Assembly: GCF_001486585.1 (NCBI RefSeq)
Contig: NZ_LN909046.1
Coordinates: 372,001 to 436,000, forward strand
Source: Paenibacillus senegalimassiliensis
GTDB taxonomy: Bacteria; Bacillota; Bacilli; Paenibacillales; Paenibacillaceae
DNA length: 64,000 bases
Direction: 5' to 3'
Shown: positions 53,234 to 62,650 of the stretch, piece after piece
Numbering within the stretch: position 1 is the stretch's first letter
Layout of the letters: the number at the start of each line of letters is the position of its first letter
Made by a program: the position numbers and the translations under genes
The notes under the pieces: model-generated
What the model saw: only the letters and a program-made list of their open reading frames with translations
What the model was told of the DNA's origin: nothing
Databases searched by the model: none

Positions 53234-54181
53234 ATGGGGATAGACATTGTTGGGGCGGGAGCCCTGGGTTTATTGTTTGGCAGTAAGCTGGTACTGGCGG
53301 GGGAGAAGGTAAGATTCTGGACAAGAACCAAAGAGCAGTCTCTTCTCTTGAAGAAAGAGGGAATCCGGTTGATTGAGGCGGACGGTAAGCAGCAGATGAT
53401 TCGGGGAGAAGAATTTGAGGCTGTTTGTCTGAATGAGCTCACGGAAGGGACATTGCCGTTAATTGAAGTGGAGTGGCTATTGCTTACTCTTAAACAAAAG
53501 GATATAGATGAGAGTTTATTGTACAAGCTCAAAAAAATAATTCAGGCTAGCACCAGGTGGGTATGCTTCCAAAATGGAATGGGGCATATGGAGAAAATCA
53601 GGAAAGTGCTGCCTGATAGCATCTTGCTTGCTGCAATTACGACCGAGGGAGCAAAGCGGACGGATGGGGGAAGTGTAACGCGTTCGGGTCATGGAGAGAC
53701 GAAAATCGGTGGTATTAACGATGCTATGTCCACCCATCTTGCGGAAGAGGCGGCAGTAAGTATGCTTCAAAAAGCGGGGGTTCTTACAGTTATAGCGGAA
53801 AATATCAGCAAGGAGATCTACTGGAAGTTATTAATTAATTCTGCAATCAACCCGCTTACCGCCTTATGGAGAATATCAAATGGTCAGTTGTTGGCTACAG
53901 AAGAACGCCTGTCCATACTTCGGCAATTATGCCGTGAGGGGGAGCAGATCTGTGCTGCTTATGGAATTAACCTAGGTACAGAGTTGTATGAGCAAGTTGT
54001 CGCTGTATGCCAAGCAACTTCTTCGAACACGTCGTCTATGCTGGGGGATGTGCTGGAAGGGAACCCTACGGAGATTGATTATATCAATGGACGATTGGTT
54101 GAGATGGCTCGTGCTAAAGGAATTGTTGCACCGGGTCATGAGATGGTATGGAGACTGGTTCGTGCTTTCGAGGATAAATGA
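53234..54181 (+). CDS. panE: 2-dehydropantoate 2-reductase
   Basis: NADPH-dependent ketopantoate reductase of pantothenate/CoA synthesis, 315 residues from ATG 53234 (AAGGGCGG upstream). The Rossmann motif is GAGALGLLFG (6-15). The C-terminal domain has the catalytic lysine region EIYWKLLINSAINPLTAL and the substrate segment GNPTEIDYINGRLVEMA. The longer frame to 53210 has no matching homology. Ketopantoate reductase paralogues of unknown substrate exist, so the exact role is likely but not certain. Confidence 0.92.
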   Translation: MGIDIVGAGALGLLFGSKLVLAGEKVRFWTRTKEQSLLLKKEGIRLIEADGKQQMIRGEEFEAVCLNELTEGTLPLIEVEWLLLTLKQKDIDESLLYKLKKIIQASTRWVCFQNGMGHMEKIRKVLPDSILLAAITTEGAKRTDGGSVTRSGHGETKIGGINDAMSTHLAEEAAVSMLQKAGVLTVIAENISKEIYWKLLINSAINPLTALWRISNGQLLATEERLSILRQLCREGEQICAAYGINLGTELYEQVVAVCQATSSNTSSMLGDVLEGNPTEIDYINGRLVEMARAKGIVAPGHEMVWRLVRAFEDK

Positions 54182-54332
54182 CACTAAAATGGTTATTCAT
54201 GGATGATGATAGATTTTATTATATATTAATGAAGTAAAGTTATAAAATACCATATGATTATTAAAATTTATTTCCTCTAAGATGGAAAAAAACTCGGTTA
54301 TTCCACTAAGAACAGCAGGATTTCCCGGCCTT

Positions 54333-54360
54333 TTGTCGAAAAATACCTATACCGTATAAT
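54333..54360 (+). promoter_or_regulatory. Sigma-A promoter of the DUF3397 gene
   Basis: TTGTCG (54333-54338), 16 bp, TATAAT (54355-54360). The start of transcription would be near 54367, leaving a leader of about 105 bases. The rest of the panE-DUF3397 gap (54182-54332) is AT-rich and shows nothing recognisable. Confidence 0.7.
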
Positions 54361-54386
54361 TTGTCGTCAGGTGAATTTATATTTAT

Positions 54387-54440
54387 AACCTAACATGCAT
54401 ATAAAAATCAAGTCGTTCACTTATCAGGTTAGGTTTTTCT
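54387..54440 (+). other. Leader hairpin with T-rich tail before DUF3397
   Basis: AACCTAAC (54387-54394) and GTTAGGTT (54428-54435) form an 8-bp stem over a 33-base loop, followed by TTTCTTAA. It lies in the leader of the DUF3397 transcript. The low GC makes a strong terminator unlikely, but it could act as a weak attenuator. Confidence 0.4.
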
Positions 54441-54473
54441 TAACGCTTATAATCTATTGAAGGAGGTGTGGCA

Positions 54474-54857
54474 TTGAAAGCTTTAGTCTCTTCCTTTATT
54501 GTGTTGGCCATCGTCCCATTCGTTCCATTTTTCCTAGTTTACTTCATTCATCTCTTTCTCCGGCATGATAAGAAAGCGGCGCTTAAGCTGGCTATGGATG
54601 TCACCACGCTATTTTTGATCTTTTCGGTATCGGCTTTGTTCAACAATGTATTTCATTCGACCTTCGGTTTTTATCTTATTTTGATCATATTATTGATTAT
54701 GGGTGGGTTGATTGGCGGGATGCAGACGCGTGTGAAGGGAAAAGCCGATGTACGGAAATTGCTGCGCGTTGTATGGCGATTAGCGTTTGCAGGAACGGGC
54801 ATTGCCTATATTTTATTGTTCCTGATTAGCATGATTACATATATTTCTTCAATTTAG
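54474..54857 (+). CDS. DUF3397 membrane protein
   Basis: A 127-residue protein with four predicted membrane helices and basic loops (RHDKKAALK, KGKADVRKLLR). It fits DUF3397, a family found between panE and bshC in Bacillales, function unknown. The TTG at 54474 is preferred because AAGGAGG lies 7 bases upstream; GTG 54468 overlaps that spacing. Here an opp operon separates it from bshC. Confidence 0.78.
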   Translation: MKALVSSFIVLAIVPFVPFFLVYFIHLFLRHDKKAALKLAMDVTTLFLIFSVSALFNNVFHSTFGFYLILIILLIMGGLIGGMQTRVKGKADVRKLLRVVWRLAFAGTGIAYILLFLISMITYISSI

Positions 54858-55006
54858 GTTAAGCTAAATAAAGCGAAATGACGAATAAATCAGTGACATA
54901 CGGGGTTAATTGTTAAGAAAAACAATTGTCAATATTGTATATTGGACTATTTTGTTAAGGAAAACCGCTAATTTTGTCAAATGAAATGTAAAATCTTAAA
55001 ATTTGT

Positions 55007-55037
55007 GTTGGATTTTTTTGACCGCTGGTTGTATAAT
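55007..55037 (+). promoter_or_regulatory. Predicted promoter of oppABCDF
   Basis: TATAAT (55032-55037) lies 43 bp before the oppA ATG. The best -35 is TTGGAT (55007-55012) at a long 19-bp spacing, so the -10 call is firmer than the -35. The region upstream is very AT-rich. Confidence 0.55.
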
Positions 55038-55079
55038 CTAAAAACATATACCACAACATTTTAAGGGGGATATTGCTAG

Positions 55080-56795
55080 ATGAAGAAGAATAAAAGTCTA
55101 TTGCTTCTTCTGACGCTCGTTCTTGCAGTCGGTACTTTACTTGCCGCTTGCGGTTCGAATGGCGGAAACAATGGTGCTGCTAATGGTGGCGCAGCAAACG
55201 GAGGAAACAACACAGCTACCGATAGCGGTAACAGTGGTGAAGAGAAATTGGCTGCCGACCAAACACTTAGAATTAACATGAGTGCTGAACCGCCAACTTT
55301 CGACCCTGGCCAAGCTCAAGATAGCCAAGCTAACACGGTCCTGAACTTGATGTATGATGGCTTGACTCGTATGGATGAGTCCGGTCAATCCCTTCCAGGG
55401 GCTGCTGAAAGCTGGGAGATTGATGGTGCCAAATACACCTTCCATCTTCGTCAAGACGGAGTATGGAGCAACGGCGATCCTGTAACGGCAAATGACTTTG
55501 TATTTGCTTGGGAACGTGTGCTTAACCCGAACACAACTCCAGCACCTCCATATTCGTACCAATTGTACTACATCAAAAATGCAGAACAATATAATGGAGG
55601 AGAAATTACTGATTTCAGTCAAGTTGGTGTAAAAGCAGTTGATGATTACACGCTTGAAGTGGAATTGGTTACGCCTACTCCTTATTTCTTGGGTCTGACT
55701 TCTTTCTATACTTTCTTCCCGGTTCATCAATCTGTTAAGGATGATGAGAAATGGGCCGTTGATCAAAGCAAAATGATCGTAAACGGTGAATTTACCCTGA
55801 CAAGCTGGATTAAAGGTCAAACAATTGAATTGACTAAAAGTGAAAGCTATTGGGATAAAGACAACATTAAATTGAACAAAATTAATATGTCTATCGTTAA
55901 CAGTAGTGCTACTGAGTTGGCAAGTTACCAAAACGGCGAATTGGATCGTGCCGGTCATCCTAACGGCGAAATTCCAACCGACCAAATTCCGATTCTAAAA
56001 GATCAATTGAAAGATGAATTGCAAATCAAAGGGACTGCAAGTACGTATTACTATGAGTTTAACGTAACTGCTGCACCATTTGACAATGCAAAAATTCGTA
56101 AAGCTTTCTCTATGGCAATCGATCGTCAATTGATTGTAGATAAAGTAACCCTTGGTGGTCAAATTCCTGCCTTTGGTTTCGTACCTCCAGGTATCAAAGG
56201 GTTGAACGATGAATTCCGCACAGAAAGCAAAGATAGTGAACTGTTTGGAGAAAATGTAGAGGAAGCCAAAAAGCTGCTTGAAGAAGGTATGCAAGAAGAA
56301 GGCTACACTACATTGCCTGCAATCACTTTGATCTACAACTCCAGTGAAGCACATAAGAAAATTGCCTTGGCAATTACAGATATGTGGAAAAACAACCTTG
56401 GGGTTGATGTGAAAACTGAAAACCAAGAATGGGCTGTATTCCTTGAAAATCGTCAAAGCGGTAACTACCAAGTTGCACGTGCAGGTTGGGTAGCTGACTA
56501 CAATGATCCAATGACTTTCTTGGATATGTGGGTAACTGACGGTGGTAACAATGATGCATTCTTCTCGAATGCAGAATATGACAAGCTGATCCAAGAAGCT
56601 AAGACTTCTGAAGATCTGGCGAAACGTCAAGAAAACTTCGTGAAAGCAGAACAAATTCTGATTCGCGATGAGCAGGTCTTGATGCCTGTTTACTACTACA
56701 CTAGTGTTTCCGCAACTAAACCGAACCTAAAAGGTGCAGTACTTGATTACAGTGGTGCAATCGATTACTCTCGTGCTTACTTGACGGAAAAATAA
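55080..56795 (+). CDS. oppA: Oligopeptide ABC transporter substrate-binding lipoprotein OppA
   Basis: A 571-residue peptide-binding protein of the SBP_bac_5 family. The lipobox LAAC gives C24, followed by an Asn/Gly/Ala-rich linker. Family blocks: LRINMSAEPPTFDPGQAQDS, NLMYDGLTRMDESG, KYTFHLRQDGVWSNGDPVTANDFVFAWERVLNP and, near the end, YYYTSVSATKPNLKG. Codon use is more restricted than in neighbours, consistent with high expression. AAGGGGGATATTGCTAG precedes the ATG. A terminator between oppA and oppB should make OppA the most abundant component. Confidence 0.95.
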   Translation: MKKNKSLLLLLTLVLAVGTLLAACGSNGGNNGAANGGAANGGNNTATDSGNSGEEKLAADQTLRINMSAEPPTFDPGQAQDSQANTVLNLMYDGLTRMDESGQSLPGAAESWEIDGAKYTFHLRQDGVWSNGDPVTANDFVFAWERVLNPNTTPAPPYSYQLYYIKNAEQYNGGEITDFSQVGVKAVDDYTLEVELVTPTPYFLGLTSFYTFFPVHQSVKDDEKWAVDQSKMIVNGEFTLTSWIKGQTIELTKSESYWDKDNIKLNKINMSIVNSSATELASYQNGELDRAGHPNGEIPTDQIPILKDQLKDELQIKGTASTYYYEFNVTAAPFDNAKIRKAFSMAIDRQLIVDKVTLGGQIPAFGFVPPGIKGLNDEFRTESKDSELFGENVEEAKKLLEEGMQEEGYTTLPAITLIYNSSEAHKKIALAITDMWKNNLGVDVKTENQEWAVFLENRQSGNYQVARAGWVADYNDPMTFLDMWVTDGGNNDAFFSNAEYDKLIQEAKTSEDLAKRQENFVKAEQILIRDEQVLMPVYYYTSVSATKPNLKGAVLDYSGAIDYSRAYLTEK

Positions 56796-56829
56796 TTAAT
56801 GACATTGGTGTTAAATTAAATAGAGATGT

Positions 56830-56872
56830 CGGGATATATATGTGGGTATTCCATATATATCCCGTTTTTTTT
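56830..56872 (+). terminator. Intercistronic terminator between oppA and oppB
   Basis: CGGGATATATATG and CATATATATCCCG form a perfect 13-bp stem over TGGGTATTC, followed by eight T. Since the oppBCDF genes follow in the same direction without an obvious separate promoter, it probably works as a partial terminator. Confidence 0.88.
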
Positions 56873-56991
56873 GTGTGTGGTCTTCTTCCAAGCTTTTTGT
56901 CCTTATACAAATATATGGATTAGACAAAGTGAGCATTTTCACCTAAAATCGATTTGTGTCGAAATTTTTTGTTAAGGAGGTGTGGGCGGGC

Positions 56992-57924
56992 GTGGTACGT
57001 TATATAGCCAATAAGTTTTTTTTCATGTTGGTCTCGCTATTTATTTTGATTTCAGCTACTTTCTTCCTGATGAAAGCCATTCCGGGCGATCCTTTTACGT
57101 CAGAGAAAAAAGTCCCAGCTGCAATTCAGGAACGTCTGTATGAACAATACGGATTAGACAAGCCCGTTTACCAACAATATTTTAAGTATCTAGGTGATGT
57201 TGTACAGGGCGATTTAGGAATCTCGATGAAGCTTATTAATCAGGATGTATCCGATATTATAAGTCAGACCTTCTCTGCTTCACTGAAGCTTGGGTCGGTA
57301 GCGATTGTTGTAGCGATCGTGGTTGGTGTCCTGCTGGGGATGTTGGCAGCATTATATCATCGCAAGCTGATTGATAATATTGCAATGGTGGTTGCTGTAC
57401 TCGGGATTGCAGTACCAAGCTTTGTTATCGCATCTCTGCTGCAATATGTATTTGCGTCCAAACTACACTGGTTGCCAACAATGGGCTTTAAGGGACCCTT
57501 GTACTATGTCTTGCCTGTGGCGGCTTTGACGGCTCAGCCGATTGCGTTTATCGCACGTCTTACCCGCTCAAGCATGCTGGAAGTGTTACATGCGGATTAT
57601 ATCAAGACAGCTAAAGCCAAAGGACTTGGCTGGATGGCTATCTTGTCCCGCCATGTTATTCGAAACGGGATTATGCCAGTGATTACCTATGTTGGACCGA
57701 TGACTGCCAATATCGTAACGGGTTCAGTTGTTATTGAACAAATTTTCGGTATCGGTGGGATTGGTAAACAATTTGTACAAGCTATCGGTGGGCGTGATTA
57801 TCCTGTAATTATGGGGATAACAATCTTCTACGGTATTCTGCTGATGCTTGCCCGATTTATCACTGATATTGCTTATGTGTTTGTAGATCCGCGGATTAAG
57901 CTTACAAAAGGGAAGGAGGGCTAA
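56992..57924 (+). CDS. oppB: Oligopeptide ABC transporter permease OppB
   Basis: A 310-residue permease with six helices. The start is GTG 56992 (VVRYIANKFFFMLVSLFILISATFFLMKAIPGDPF): AAGGAGG ends 11 bases before it, and OppB proteins begin MVRYI-like. An open frame to GTG 56956 contains that ribosome site. The EAA loop is YIKTAKAKGLGWMAILSRHVIRNGIMPV. It pairs with OppC to form the membrane channel. Confidence 0.95.
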   Translation: MVRYIANKFFFMLVSLFILISATFFLMKAIPGDPFTSEKKVPAAIQERLYEQYGLDKPVYQQYFKYLGDVVQGDLGISMKLINQDVSDIISQTFSASLKLGSVAIVVAIVVGVLLGMLAALYHRKLIDNIAMVVAVLGIAVPSFVIASLLQYVFASKLHWLPTMGFKGPLYYVLPVAALTAQPIAFIARLTRSSMLEVLHADYIKTAKAKGLGWMAILSRHVIRNGIMPVITYVGPMTANIVTGSVVIEQIFGIGGIGKQFVQAIGGRDYPVIMGITIFYGILLMLARFITDIAYVFVDPRIKLTKGKEG

Positions 57925-57930
57925 CGGAGT

Positions 57931-58899
57931 ATGGATACTAACCCGATTAAAGTGATGCCTTCTCCTGCCGACCTTAGACCTGAGGATTTCCGCAAGATCG
58001 GAACAGACGAGAAGGAAGCGGAGGTCATTCAACGCGAGAGTATCTCGGCGTGGCGTGATGCCTGGCAACGATTGCGTGAAAACAAATTGGCCATGACCGC
58101 ATTGTTGATACTGATAGTAATTACAATTACAGCATGGGTTGCTCCGTGGCTGGTTGGTAAAATTTACGGTTACAATTATTATACGAATGATCTGTTGAAT
58201 ACAAATGCACCTCCTTCTTTTTCTTCCACTCACTGGTTTGGAACAGATGATCTTGGACGTGATATGTTTATCCGTACCTGGACAGGGGCGCAGATTTCCT
58301 TAATCGTTGGTTTGGCTGCTGCTTGTATCGACCTTCTGATCGGCGTAATATATGGTGGGATTATGGGCTATTTTGGTGGACGTGTGGATGAAATTATGAA
58401 CAAGTTCTCCGAAATTCTGTATTCCATTCCTTATCTGCTCGTTACGATCTTGTTGCTGGTTGTGCTGGAGCCAAGCCTTGGAACGATCATACTGGCCTTG
58501 ACCATTACAGGCTGGATCAATATGTCATGGATTGTTCGTGGTGAAATTATGCAACTCAAAAACCGTGAATTCGTATTGGCCTCCCGTTCGATGGGTGCTG
58601 GCTCGGGACGTTTGTTGTTCCGTCACTTGCTGCCGAATGCGGTTGGTCCGATCATCGTTACGGTGACTTTGTCCGTACCTAATGCAATTTTTGCCGAAGC
58701 CTTCTTAAGCTTCCTTGGCCTTGGTGTGCAAGCCCCAGTTGCTTCCCTTGGATCGATGATTAATGATGCATTGACCGGCTGGTTGTACTATCCTTGGCGG
58801 ATGCTGTTCCCGGCAATCTTAATCAGTTTGATCATGCTTGCATTTAACATCTTCGGCGACGGTCTTCGTGACGCGCTTGATCCAAAATTGAAAAAATAG
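57931..58899 (+). CDS. oppC: Oligopeptide ABC transporter permease OppC
   Basis: A 322-residue permease with an N-terminal cytoplasmic stretch (about 55 residues), the first helix LAMTALLILIVITITAWVA and five more helices. THWFGTDDLGRDMFIRTWTGA is the typical OppC segment, and the EAA loop is EFVLASRSMGAGSGRLLFRHLLPN. AAGGAGGG lies before ATG 57931. It lies 6 bp after oppB. Confidence 0.95.
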   Translation: MDTNPIKVMPSPADLRPEDFRKIGTDEKEAEVIQRESISAWRDAWQRLRENKLAMTALLILIVITITAWVAPWLVGKIYGYNYYTNDLLNTNAPPSFSSTHWFGTDDLGRDMFIRTWTGAQISLIVGLAAACIDLLIGVIYGGIMGYFGGRVDEIMNKFSEILYSIPYLLVTILLLVVLEPSLGTIILALTITGWINMSWIVRGEIMQLKNREFVLASRSMGAGSGRLLFRHLLPNAVGPIIVTVTLSVPNAIFAEAFLSFLGLGVQAPVASLGSMINDALTGWLYYPWRMLFPAILISLIMLAFNIFGDGLRDALDPKLKK

Positions 58900-58911
58900 G
58901 GGGTGGAAAGA

Positions 58912-59907
58912 TTGGAGCCGATTTTACAAATCAAAGATTTGCATGTTTCCTTCCAAGTGAACGGTGGAGAAGTTAAGGCTGTTCGCGGGATGAACTTTGA
59001 AGTGGGGAAAGGCGAAACGGTTGCGATCGTCGGCGAATCCGGCAGTGGCAAGAGTGTCACGGCCCAAACGATCATGCGCTTGATTCCGTCCCCTCCATCT
59101 ATCATTAAGCAAGGTGAAATTATTTTTCAAGGGCAAAACCTGTTGAAAACAAGCGACAAGCATATGGAATCAATCCGCGGTAAAGATATTGGCATGATAT
59201 TTCAGGACCCGATGACTTCCCTCAATCCTACGATTAAGGTAGGCCGACAAATTACTGAAGTATTAATCAAACATCAGAATATGTCAGCGGCCGAAGCCAA
59301 AAAACAAGCTGTTGAAATGCTCAAGCTTGTTGGCATCAAAAATGCAGAGGCTCGCTTTAACCAATATCCTCACGAATTTTCCGGGGGCATGCGTCAACGT
59401 GTCATGATTGCGATTGCCCTCGCTTGCCGTCCTGCGCTGTTAATTGCGGACGAACCTACAACAGCGCTTGACGTAACGATTCAGGCACAAATTATGGACG
59501 TTATGAAGGATATGCAGGCCCGTCTGGGTACTTCTATTATCCTAATTACCCATGATCTCGGTGTAGTTGCCGGGATGTGCGACCGCGTCATCGTCATGTA
59601 TGCCGGTGAAGTGGTAGAGACCGGAACCAAATGGGAGATCTTCAAAAATCCGCAGCATCCATATACCAAGGGATTGTTGCGCTCCATGCCGCGTCTGGAC
59701 CAGAAGAAGGGGGAACCGTTGATTCCGATTATCGGTACGCCGCCTGACTTGATCAAGCCGCCAATTGGTTGTCCTTTTGCCGCCCGTTGTGATCATGCGA
59801 TGACGATTTGCGAACGTATTGATCCAGAAGCCACTGTGTTTAGCGATTCGCACCTGGCCCGCTGCTGGGATCTGCATCCGATGGCTAAGGAGGTACAATC
59901 GTCATGA
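58912..59907 (+). CDS. oppD: Oligopeptide ABC transporter ATP-binding protein OppD
   Basis: A 331-residue ATPase. Walker A is GESGSGKS, Q-loop [10 protein letters not shown], signature FSGGMRQRV, Walker [13 protein letters not shown]. The C-terminal peptide-transporter extension has the cysteine pattern [15 protein letters not shown], a likely Fe-S or structural metal site in this family. TTG 58912 is preferred because GGGGTGG lies 6 bases upstream; GTG 58903 overlaps it. It overlaps oppF by 4 bp. Confidence 0.94.
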   Translation: MEPILQIKDLHVSFQVNGGEVKAVRGMNFEVGKGETVAIVGESGSGKSVTAQTIMRLIPSPPSIIKQGEIIFQGQNLLKTSDKHMESIRGKDIGMIFQDPMTSLNPTIKVGRQITEVLIKHQNMSAAEAKKQAVEMLKLVGIKNAEARFNQYPHEFSGGMRQRVMIAIALACRPALLIADEPTTALDVTIQAQIMDVMKDMQARLGTSIILITHDLGVVAGMCDRVIVMYAGEVVETGTKWEIFKNPQHPYTKGLLRSMPRLDQKKGEPLIPIIGTPPDLIKPPIGCPFAARCDHAMTICERIDPEATVFSDSHLARCWDLHPMAKEVQSS

Positions 59908-60848
59908 GTAATGGAAAAACCCTAATCGAGGTTGAAGGTTTAAAGAAATATTTTAATGTCGGCGGCGGCAATGTGTTGAAGGCCGTTAATGATATCAACT
60001 TCTCCATCGCCGAAGGTGAGACATTAGGTTTGGTAGGCGAATCCGGCTGTGGTAAATCCACTGCTGGTCGTACGATTCTTCGCCTCTATGAGCCAACGGC
60101 CGGGAGTGTTCGGTTTAATGGTGTCGACATCAATAAGCTGTCGCCCGGTAAAATGAAGGCTATGCGTCGGGATATGCAAATTATCTTCCAGGACCCTTAT
60201 GCTTCACTTAATCCACGGTTTACCGTCACGGATATCATTGGTGAAGCCCTGGATATCCATAAGATGGCAGGCTCCCGTGCTGAGCGTAAGAAACGCGTAG
60301 AGGAACTGCTTGACCTGGTCGGCTTGAATCCTGACCATGCTACCCGTTATCCACATGAATTCTCCGGGGGCCAACGCCAACGGATCGGGATTGCTCGTGC
60401 ACTTGCGGTAAATCCTAAATTCATCATCTGTGATGAACCAATCTCGGCGCTGGATGTATCCATTCAGGCGCAGGTAGTTAACTTGCTTGAGGACTTGCAG
60501 GATCGCCTGGGATTGACTTATTTGTTTATCGCCCATGACTTGTCCATGGTTAAGCATATCAGTGACCGCGTTGCGGTGATGTATATGGGACGAATCGTGG
60601 AACTGGCCGAAAGTGAAGAACTCTACGCCAATCCGACGCATCCTTATACAAAAACACTCTTGTCCGCTATTCCGATTCCCGATCCGGAAGTGGAGGCTAA
60701 CAAGAAACGGATTCACTTGGAGGATACAGCGAGTGGACCGATTAGTTCCAAAGATGGCGATGCTGGTAACGGATTGTTTGATCTGGACAATTCCGAGCTT
60801 GTCGAAGTGTCCAAAGGTCATTTCGTATCCATGCCGAAAAAAGGTTAA
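59904..60848 (+). CDS. oppF: Oligopeptide ABC transporter ATP-binding protein OppF
   Basis: The second ATPase, 314 residues, heterodimerises with OppD. Walker A is [10 protein letters not shown]-loop [10 protein letters not shown], signature [10 protein letters not shown], Walker [13 protein letters not shown]. It lacks the cysteine-rich tail pattern of OppD, ending in a short variable region ([17 protein letters not shown]). ATG overlaps the oppD stop (ATGA). A terminator follows 15 bp after the stop, closing the oppABCDF operon. Confidence 0.95.
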   Translation: MSNGKTLIEVEGLKKYFNVGGGNVLKAVNDINFSIAEGETLGLVGESGCGKSTAGRTILRLYEPTAGSVRFNGVDINKLSPGKMKAMRRDMQIIFQDPYASLNPRFTVTDIIGEALDIHKMAGSRAERKKRVEELLDLVGLNPDHATRYPHEFSGGQRQRIGIARALAVNPKFIICDEPISALDVSIQAQVVNLLEDLQDRLGLTYLFIAHDLSMVKHISDRVAVMYMGRIVELAESEELYANPTHPYTKTLLSAIPIPDPEVEANKKRIHLEDTASGPISSKDGDAGNGLFDLDNSELVEVSKGHFVSMPKKG

Positions 60849-60862
60849 TCTAATATAGAAGC

Positions 60863-60903
60863 AAACTCCTGCAGCATAATTTGATGCTGCGGGAGTTTTT
60901 TTG
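60863..60903 (+). terminator. Intrinsic terminator of the opp operon
   Basis: AAACTCCTGCAGCAT and ATGCTGCGGGAGTTT form a long stem over AATTTG, followed by a run of T. Confidence 0.93.
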
Positions 60904-60931
60904 TCCAAGGTTACAAAAAGTTAGAAGTTCT

Positions 60932-60961
60932 TTGACGGAGCAGCCGGACATCCGGTACAAT
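60932..60961 (+). promoter_or_regulatory. Sigma-A promoter of bshC-ahcY
   Basis: TTGACG (60932-60937), 18 bp, TACAAT (60956-60961). The transcript would start near 60968, about 30 bases before the bshC ATG. Confidence 0.75.
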
Positions 60962-60999
60962 CAAGAAAGGTTTGATGGAGAACAGGAGGATTTGACCTG

Positions 61000-62640
61000 A
61001 TGAATGTGGTTCAAGAACAACTATCATCCGCTCAACCGCTGGCTGAGGTTTATGTAAATCAGTTCTCTGCGGTCGAGTTGTTATATGAAAGTGATCCGGC
61101 TCAGTCCACGAGTTGGAGTAAGCGTGCGGCATGGCTGGACGAATCCGAGCATACACGTCTCGGAAGGGCTGACCTAGCGACTTATCTGCGTGGGTATAAC
61201 CGTGAGTTTAACCCACATCCGGCTGTGGAGCAGGCAATTTCTGAATTGGAGCAACCTGGAGCGGCGGTCATTGTAGGTGGTCAGCAAAGCGGATTGTTTA
61301 CTGGGCCGCTACTGGTTATTTATAAGGCACTGACGGTAATCAAAGCGGCCAAGAAGGCTTCAGCTCAATTGCAGCGTCCGGTGGTGCCGGTATTCTGGAT
61401 TGCCGGGGAGGATCATGATTGGGATGAAGTAAATCATTCTTATTTTTTGTCTCCGGAGCTCCAGGTCGGGCGTATTCGTGTCCATCGTGATGCGGTGGAT
61501 CGGGGCCCTGTCAGTTATACCAGCGTTAGCTCGAAGGAGTGGGAACGAGCGGTGGCTGAGCTGGAGCAACAGCTTCCGGACAGTGAGTTCAAGGCGCAAC
61601 TATTGGACATGGCACATCAATTGCAAGGCAAGGATGCATCAAGCCTGAGTGAGATGTTTGCTCGACTGATGGGCAATTTGTTTGGCAAGTACGGACTAAT
61701 ACTGCTGGATTCAGCAGATCCCAAGCTACGCCAATTGGAGCTTCCGGTTTTCGAGGCAATTATTGCTCAGAATGATGAGCTTGAGAGTGCTTATTTCGAT
61801 GCAGTGCGTGATATGGCTGATTTGGGCTATACCCCCTCTGCTGAAGTAGCAGAGGGTGGAGCCAATTTATTTTATGTTGACGACCATGAGCGTCGGTTGC
61901 TCTTCAAGCAGTCGGGCCGCTATAGTGATCGTAAGCATAAGGTATCCTTCTCACAGGAAGAGCTGCTGGCTGAACTGCATAAGTATCCGGAACGCTTTAG
62001 TAATAATGTCCTTACTCGTCCGTTGATGCAGGACAGCGTGCTGCCGGTACTGGCTACAGTGCTGGGTCCTGGGGAAATATCATATTGGGGGCTGACTCGG
62101 CGTGCCTTCCGCAAGCTGGGCTTACGTATGCCATTGCTGCTTCCTCGTGAGTCCTTCACGGTTGTGGAACCGACGGTGCAGAAATATATGAACAAGTACG
62201 CGCTGAAGTGGAATGATGTGAAGGAGCGTGAAGGCTTCCGTCAGAAGCGCGAAGCTTGGCTGTCTGCTCAGGATGCATTGCAAACCGATACCCGATTTGA
62301 TGAAGTGATTGGGACATTTACAGATATGTACAATCCGCTTATTGAACAGTTATTCAGCATTGACAAAGGTCTACATAAGCTTGGCGGCATCAATCGGGAC
62401 AAGATTATCGAGCAGATGAATTATCTGCGGGGCAAGACAAAGGATGCACTAGCCAGAAATCATGACACCGGCCTTCGTCAGTTGGACCGGATCGAATTAT
62501 CCTTGTTCCCCTTGAATAAGCCACAAGAGAGGGTTTACAATATCTTTTATTATCTCAATCGGTTTGGACTTGACTGGATCGATGGTCTGATGGATATTTC
62601 TTATGACGAGACTGGGAAGCATCGCATTATCTATTTATAG
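61000..62640 (+). CDS. bshC: Bacillithiol biosynthesis cysteine-adding enzyme BshC
   Basis: Adds cysteine to glucosaminyl-malate in the last step of bacillithiol synthesis, the main low-molecular-weight thiol of Bacillales. The 546-residue protein has the BshC blocks GGQQSGLFTGPLLVIYKALT, FWIAGEDHDWDEVNH, VLTRPLMQDSVLPVLATVLGPGEISYWGL and a long C-terminal coiled coil (about 385-470). ACAGGAGGATTTGACCTG precedes ATG 61000. It is 10 bp upstream of ahcY. Confidence 0.95.
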   Translation: MNVVQEQLSSAQPLAEVYVNQFSAVELLYESDPAQSTSWSKRAAWLDESEHTRLGRADLATYLRGYNREFNPHPAVEQAISELEQPGAAVIVGGQQSGLFTGPLLVIYKALTVIKAAKKASAQLQRPVVPVFWIAGEDHDWDEVNHSYFLSPELQVGRIRVHRDAVDRGPVSYTSVSSKEWERAVAELEQQLPDSEFKAQLLDMAHQLQGKDASSLSEMFARLMGNLFGKYGLILLDSADPKLRQLELPVFEAIIAQNDELESAYFDAVRDMADLGYTPSAEVAEGGANLFYVDDHERRLLFKQSGRYSDRKHKVSFSQEELLAELHKYPERFSNNVLTRPLMQDSVLPVLATVLGPGEISYWGLTRRAFRKLGLRMPLLLPRESFTVVEPTVQKYMNKYALKWNDVKEREGFRQKREAWLSAQDALQTDTRFDEVIGTFTDMYNPLIEQLFSIDKGLHKLGGINRDKIIEQMNYLRGKTKDALARNHDTGLRQLDRIELSLFPLNKPQERVYNIFYYLNRFGLDWIDGLMDISYDETGKHRIIYL

Positions 62641-62650
62641 GAGGAATATG

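Noticed and set aside
55080..56795. Different codon use of oppA as a sign of recent transfer
   Set aside because: Restricted codon choice in an abundant binding protein is expected for high expression, and the neighbouring opp genes look native.
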